From positions 1,488,001 to 1,552,000 of the forward strand of contig NZ_CP096829.1 of NCBI RefSeq assembly GCF_023272795.1: a stretch of 64,000 nt of DNA, given 5' to 3'. Position numbers and translations under genes: made by a program. The notes below the pieces were generated by a model that ran no database searches, had not been told where the DNA came from, and worked only from the letters and a program-made list of their open reading frames with translations. Positions 61,758 to 64,000 of the stretch are shown here, one piece after another (position 1 is the stretch's first letter; each line of letters begins with the position of its first letter). Source of the stretch: Flavobacterium humidisoli. GTDB taxonomy: Bacteria; Bacteroidota; Bacteroidia; Flavobacteriales; Flavobacteriaceae.

Positions 61758-62720
61758 ATGAAAAAAATTATCACGTTTTCTTTTATTGTGCTGCACGGTA
61801 TTTTCATGCAAGCTCAAACGTATAAAGAATGGGTTCGTAAAGCAGATTCGTGCTATACTGCAAAAAACTATGAGTTGTCTGTTTCGTATTATGAAAAAGC
61901 TTTTAAAATAGAACAGAAATCATTTACAGACTTATACAATGCAGGTTGTTCTGCTTCTATGGCAAGGCAGCATAAAAAAGCATTTAAATGGCTGAATCTC
62001 TCTATTGATAACGGATACGAGAATATTGCACATCTTAAAATTGATAACGATTTAAAGCCTTTGCATACCGAAAAAGAATGGAATAAAACGATTGACAAAC
62101 TGCAGAAGAAGTTAGATGTTATTGGAGCAAATTATGATAAGGTGCTGGAAAAAGAACTTGCAGAAATTTATACTGAAGATCAGGAAATTCGTGGAGAATT
62201 TATGAATGTCTATAGAGCTACTAAGCCTGATAAAAAGAAAATCGACAGTATTGGTAAAATCATGGAAAGAAAAGACAGCATTAATCTTATTAAGGTGATG
62301 AAAATACTGGACGAAAGAGGTTGGCTAGGAAAAAATGTGGTTGGGACACAGGGAAATCAGACTTTGTTTTTGGTAATTCAGCATGCCGATTTAAAATACC
62401 AGCAAAAGTATTTACCGATGATGAGAGAGGCAGTTAAAAATGGGAATGCCAATCCAGGGAATCTAGCGTATTTGGAAGACAGGGTAGCTTTGAGAGAAGG
62501 TAAAAAACAAATTTATGGCAGTCAGAGCTCAATGAATAAAAAGACTAATAAAATTCGTATAGCACCAATGATCGATCCAGATAATGTTGATAAAAGACGT
62601 GCAGAAGTCGGACTTGGAACTATGGCCGAATATGCAACGAAATTGAATATTGAGTGGAATTTGGAAGAATATAAAAAGGAATTGGCTGAAACAGAAAAAC
62701 TTGAAAACACAAAACCATGA
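61758..62720 (+). CDS. TPR plus DUF6624-like secreted protein
   Basis: 320 residues. Signal peptide (MKKIITFSFIVLHGIFMQAQ). TPR-like helices (about 25-105: WVRKADSCYTAKNYELSVSYYEKAFKIE). Then a stretch which fits what I recall of DUF6624: EDQEIRGEF, ILDERGWLGKNVVGTQGNQTLFLVIQHADLKYQQKYLPMMREAV, NLAYLEDRVALREGKKQIYGSQ. It overlaps blaI by 4 bases (ATGA). Role in the operon unknown. Confidence 0.75.
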   Translation: MKKIITFSFIVLHGIFMQAQTYKEWVRKADSCYTAKNYELSVSYYEKAFKIEQKSFTDLYNAGCSASMARQHKKAFKWLNLSIDNGYENIAHLKIDNDLKPLHTEKEWNKTIDKLQKKLDVIGANYDKVLEKELAEIYTEDQEIRGEFMNVYRATKPDKKKIDSIGKIMERKDSINLIKVMKILDERGWLGKNVVGTQGNQTLFLVIQHADLKYQQKYLPMMREAVKNGNANPGNLAYLEDRVALREGKKQIYGSQSSMNKKTNKIRIAPMIDPDNVDKRRAEVGLGTMAEYATKLNIEWNLEEYKKELAETEKLENTKP

Positions 62721-63091
62721 TACAATTATCAAACGCAGAAGAACAATTAATGGAGCATTTATGGAATCTTGAAAAGGCTTTTATGAAAGATTTGCTAGAA
62801 GCGTATCCAGATCCAAAACCGGCAACAACAACCGTAGCGACGCTTTTAAAACGAATGATTGACAAGAAATTTGTAGCATATAACGAATTTGGAAATTCGA
62901 GAGAATATTATCCGCTGGTAAAGAAAACAGACTATTTTGCAAAACATGTAAAAGGACTCATTAGTAATTTCTTTAATAATTCGGCTTCACAGTTTGCTTC
63001 GTTTTTTACGACCGAAACCAATTTGTCGGCTTCAGAACTGGAAGATCTTAAAAAAATAATCGATTCAGAAATTCAAAAAAAGAAAAAATGA
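62717..63091 (+). CDS. BlaI/MecI/CopY-family repressor
   Basis: 124 residues. Winged-helix LSNAEEQLMEHLWNLEKAFMKDLLEAYPDPKPATTTVATLLKRMIDKKFVAYNEFGNSREYYPLV; C-terminal dimerisation helix region ending KKIIDSEIQKKKK. Binds TACA/TGTA dyads and is cleaved or released when its sensor partner signals. The start overlaps the previous stop and its stop overlaps the BlaR1 start, each by 4 bases. Confidence 0.95.
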   Translation: MIQLSNAEEQLMEHLWNLEKAFMKDLLEAYPDPKPATTTVATLLKRMIDKKFVAYNEFGNSREYYPLVKKTDYFAKHVKGLISNFFNNSASQFASFFTTETNLSASELEDLKKIIDSEIQKKKK

Positions 63092-64000
63092 TAACGTATC
63101 TTTTAAAATCAGGTTTACTGCTTGCGGTTTTTTATGCAGTGTATAAATTGTTGTTAGAAAACGAAAGAATGTTTCGATTTAATCGTGCTTATCTTCTCGG
63201 AAGTTTGATTTTTAGTTTTATTATTCCGTTGCAGCTATTTACATTCAACCCTTTATTTGAGAGTGGATTAAACGCAATTCAATTGGAAGGAATAGAGATT
63301 AGAACAAGTCGTGCGCCTATAAATGAAAATTACTTATTAGAATACATGTTCGCTATTTTAAAACGGGTTTATGCAATCGTTGCAATAGTGATGGGACTTC
63401 GTTTAATTTTAAATGTGCTTTCATTTTTCAAAAAAATAAACAGAAAAGAAATCCGCTCTGTTGATGGCGTAAAAGTAATTTTGACTGATGAAGCTGTTTT
63501 GCCCCATTCTTTTTGGAATGCCGTTTTTGTAAATAAAACAGAATTTGAAATGGGAAAAATTCCATCAGAATTGCTAATACACGAGAAGGCGCATTTAGAA
63601 CAAAAACATACATTGGATATCCTTTTTGTTGCAGTCTTGCAAACGGTGTTTTGGTTTAATCCGTTTCTTTCTCTTTTTAGAAAAGCAATTAAACTTAATC
63701 ATGAATTTTTGGCCGATGAAGCTGTAAATAAACAATTTGGAGAAGTTAGAAGTTACCAGAACTTATTGCTGGAATTTGCTTCAAACAAACAAACTGTTGC
63801 TTTGGCAAGTAATCTCAATTATTTAATAACCAAAAAACGTTTGCTCATGATGACCAAGGAAAAATCGCCAATTTCAATGGTTTTTAAAGTGAGTTCTGTA
63901 ACTGCTGTTTCTGTTTTATTATTAATTGCTTTTAATTCGCAAGCTGTTGCACAAACCAGTTTTAGCGAAAAAAATGCCAATAATAATAGAATTAGCGAAA
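63088..64000 (+). CDS. BlaR1/MecR1-type M56 metallopeptidase, 5' part
   Basis: From ATG 63088 the frame is open to the window end (304 residues seen). N-terminal TM segments (GLLLAVFYAVYKLLL, YLLGSLIFSFIIPLQLF, a third near residue 90-110), then the M56 zinc motif HEKAH with His165, and a following KHTLDILF and NHEFLADEAVN (the third ligand region). Senses a signal outside and relieves BlaI repression. The extracytoplasmic sensor part lies beyond the window. Confidence 0.93.
   Translation, partial: MITYLLKSGLLLAVFYAVYKLLLENERMFRFNRAYLLGSLIFSFIIPLQLFTFNPLFESGLNAIQLEGIEIRTSRAPINENYLLEYMFAILKRVYAIVAIVMGLRLILNVLSFFKKINRKEIRSVDGVKVILTDEAVLPHSFWNAVFVNKTEFEMGKIPSELLIHEKAHLEQKHTLDILFVAVLQTVFWFNPFLSLFRKAIKLNHEFLADEAVNKQFGEVRSYQNLLLEFASNKQTVALASNLNYLITKKRLLMMTKEKSPISMVFKVSSVTAVSVLLLIAFNSQAVAQTSFSEKNANNNRISE

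Overview
The window is one contiguous piece of a low-GC, AT-rich chromosome from the Bacteroidota, most likely a Flavobacterium (F. johnsoniae-like). Reasons: a fused murF-alr gene, TonB-dependent receptors with a carboxypeptidase-regulatory-like domain, a PorT-family barrel, and promoters of the Bacteroidota type (TTG, 17-20 bases, TAnnTTTG) in front of the tRNAs and several genes. No phage, insertion sequence, conjugative module or CRISPR array is visible. Intergenic gaps are unusually full of dispersed palindromic repeats.

Layout. 1-3294: the 3' part of dnaE and an outer-membrane barrel. 3388-6862: a large palindromic repeat, a Gfo/Idh/MocA oxidoreductase and a prolyl oligopeptidase. 7059-9783: a TonB receptor preceded by a small His/Cys envelope protein. 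10005-15718: PorT-family barrel, PAP2-like membrane protein, murF-alr, mscL, asd. 15808-18124: a lipoprotein with a duplicated domain, a frameshifted secreted gene, a DUF6058-like protein and a SUKH protein. 18173-20694: iron-sulfur group (ferredoxin, NifU-domain protein, Mrp ATPase). 21113-22714: L,D-transpeptidase. 22780-30423: HlyD/MacB-type ABC efflux operon facing a sigma-54 activator and histidine kinase. 30597-33929: alkyltransferase-like protein, LysE exporter, trmB, amt. 34193-37631: NTF2-like protein, a repeat lipoprotein, HPF, a structured RNA leader in front of a 77-residue protein, and an HNH nuclease with a 53-residue zinc-ribbon partner. 37714-40734: AsmA-like protein and trxA. 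40886-46009: a histidine-rich putative metal-uptake locus. 46164-49654: M1 aminopeptidase and a DUF58 protein. 49741-50401: two tRNA-Asp genes. 50740-56005: AraC regulator and a TolC/HlyD/MFS efflux operon. 56324-59580: HAD phosphatase, metallopeptidase, XRE regulator with membrane partner, a second 77-residue paralogue, tRNA-Leu. 59691-64000: M20 peptidase and a BlaI/BlaR1 operon cut by the window end.

The most interesting signals are regulatory. (1) 46050-46102: two copies of a TGCAA-N5-TTGCA dyad sit on the -33 and -7 elements of the metal-locus promoter. (2) 36241-36399: a promoter, a three-way-junction RNA ending in a U-run, and a duplicated translation-start region precede a small unknown gene. 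(3) 27456-27573: a -24/-12 promoter and a nested dyad form a sigma-54 circuit between the efflux operon and its NtrC-type regulator. (4) 61249-61301: a BlaI-type palindrome lies on the -7 element of a five-gene operon that includes blaI and blaR1. (5) 58862-58895: a 20-bp dyad lies between an XRE regulator and the second 77-residue gene.
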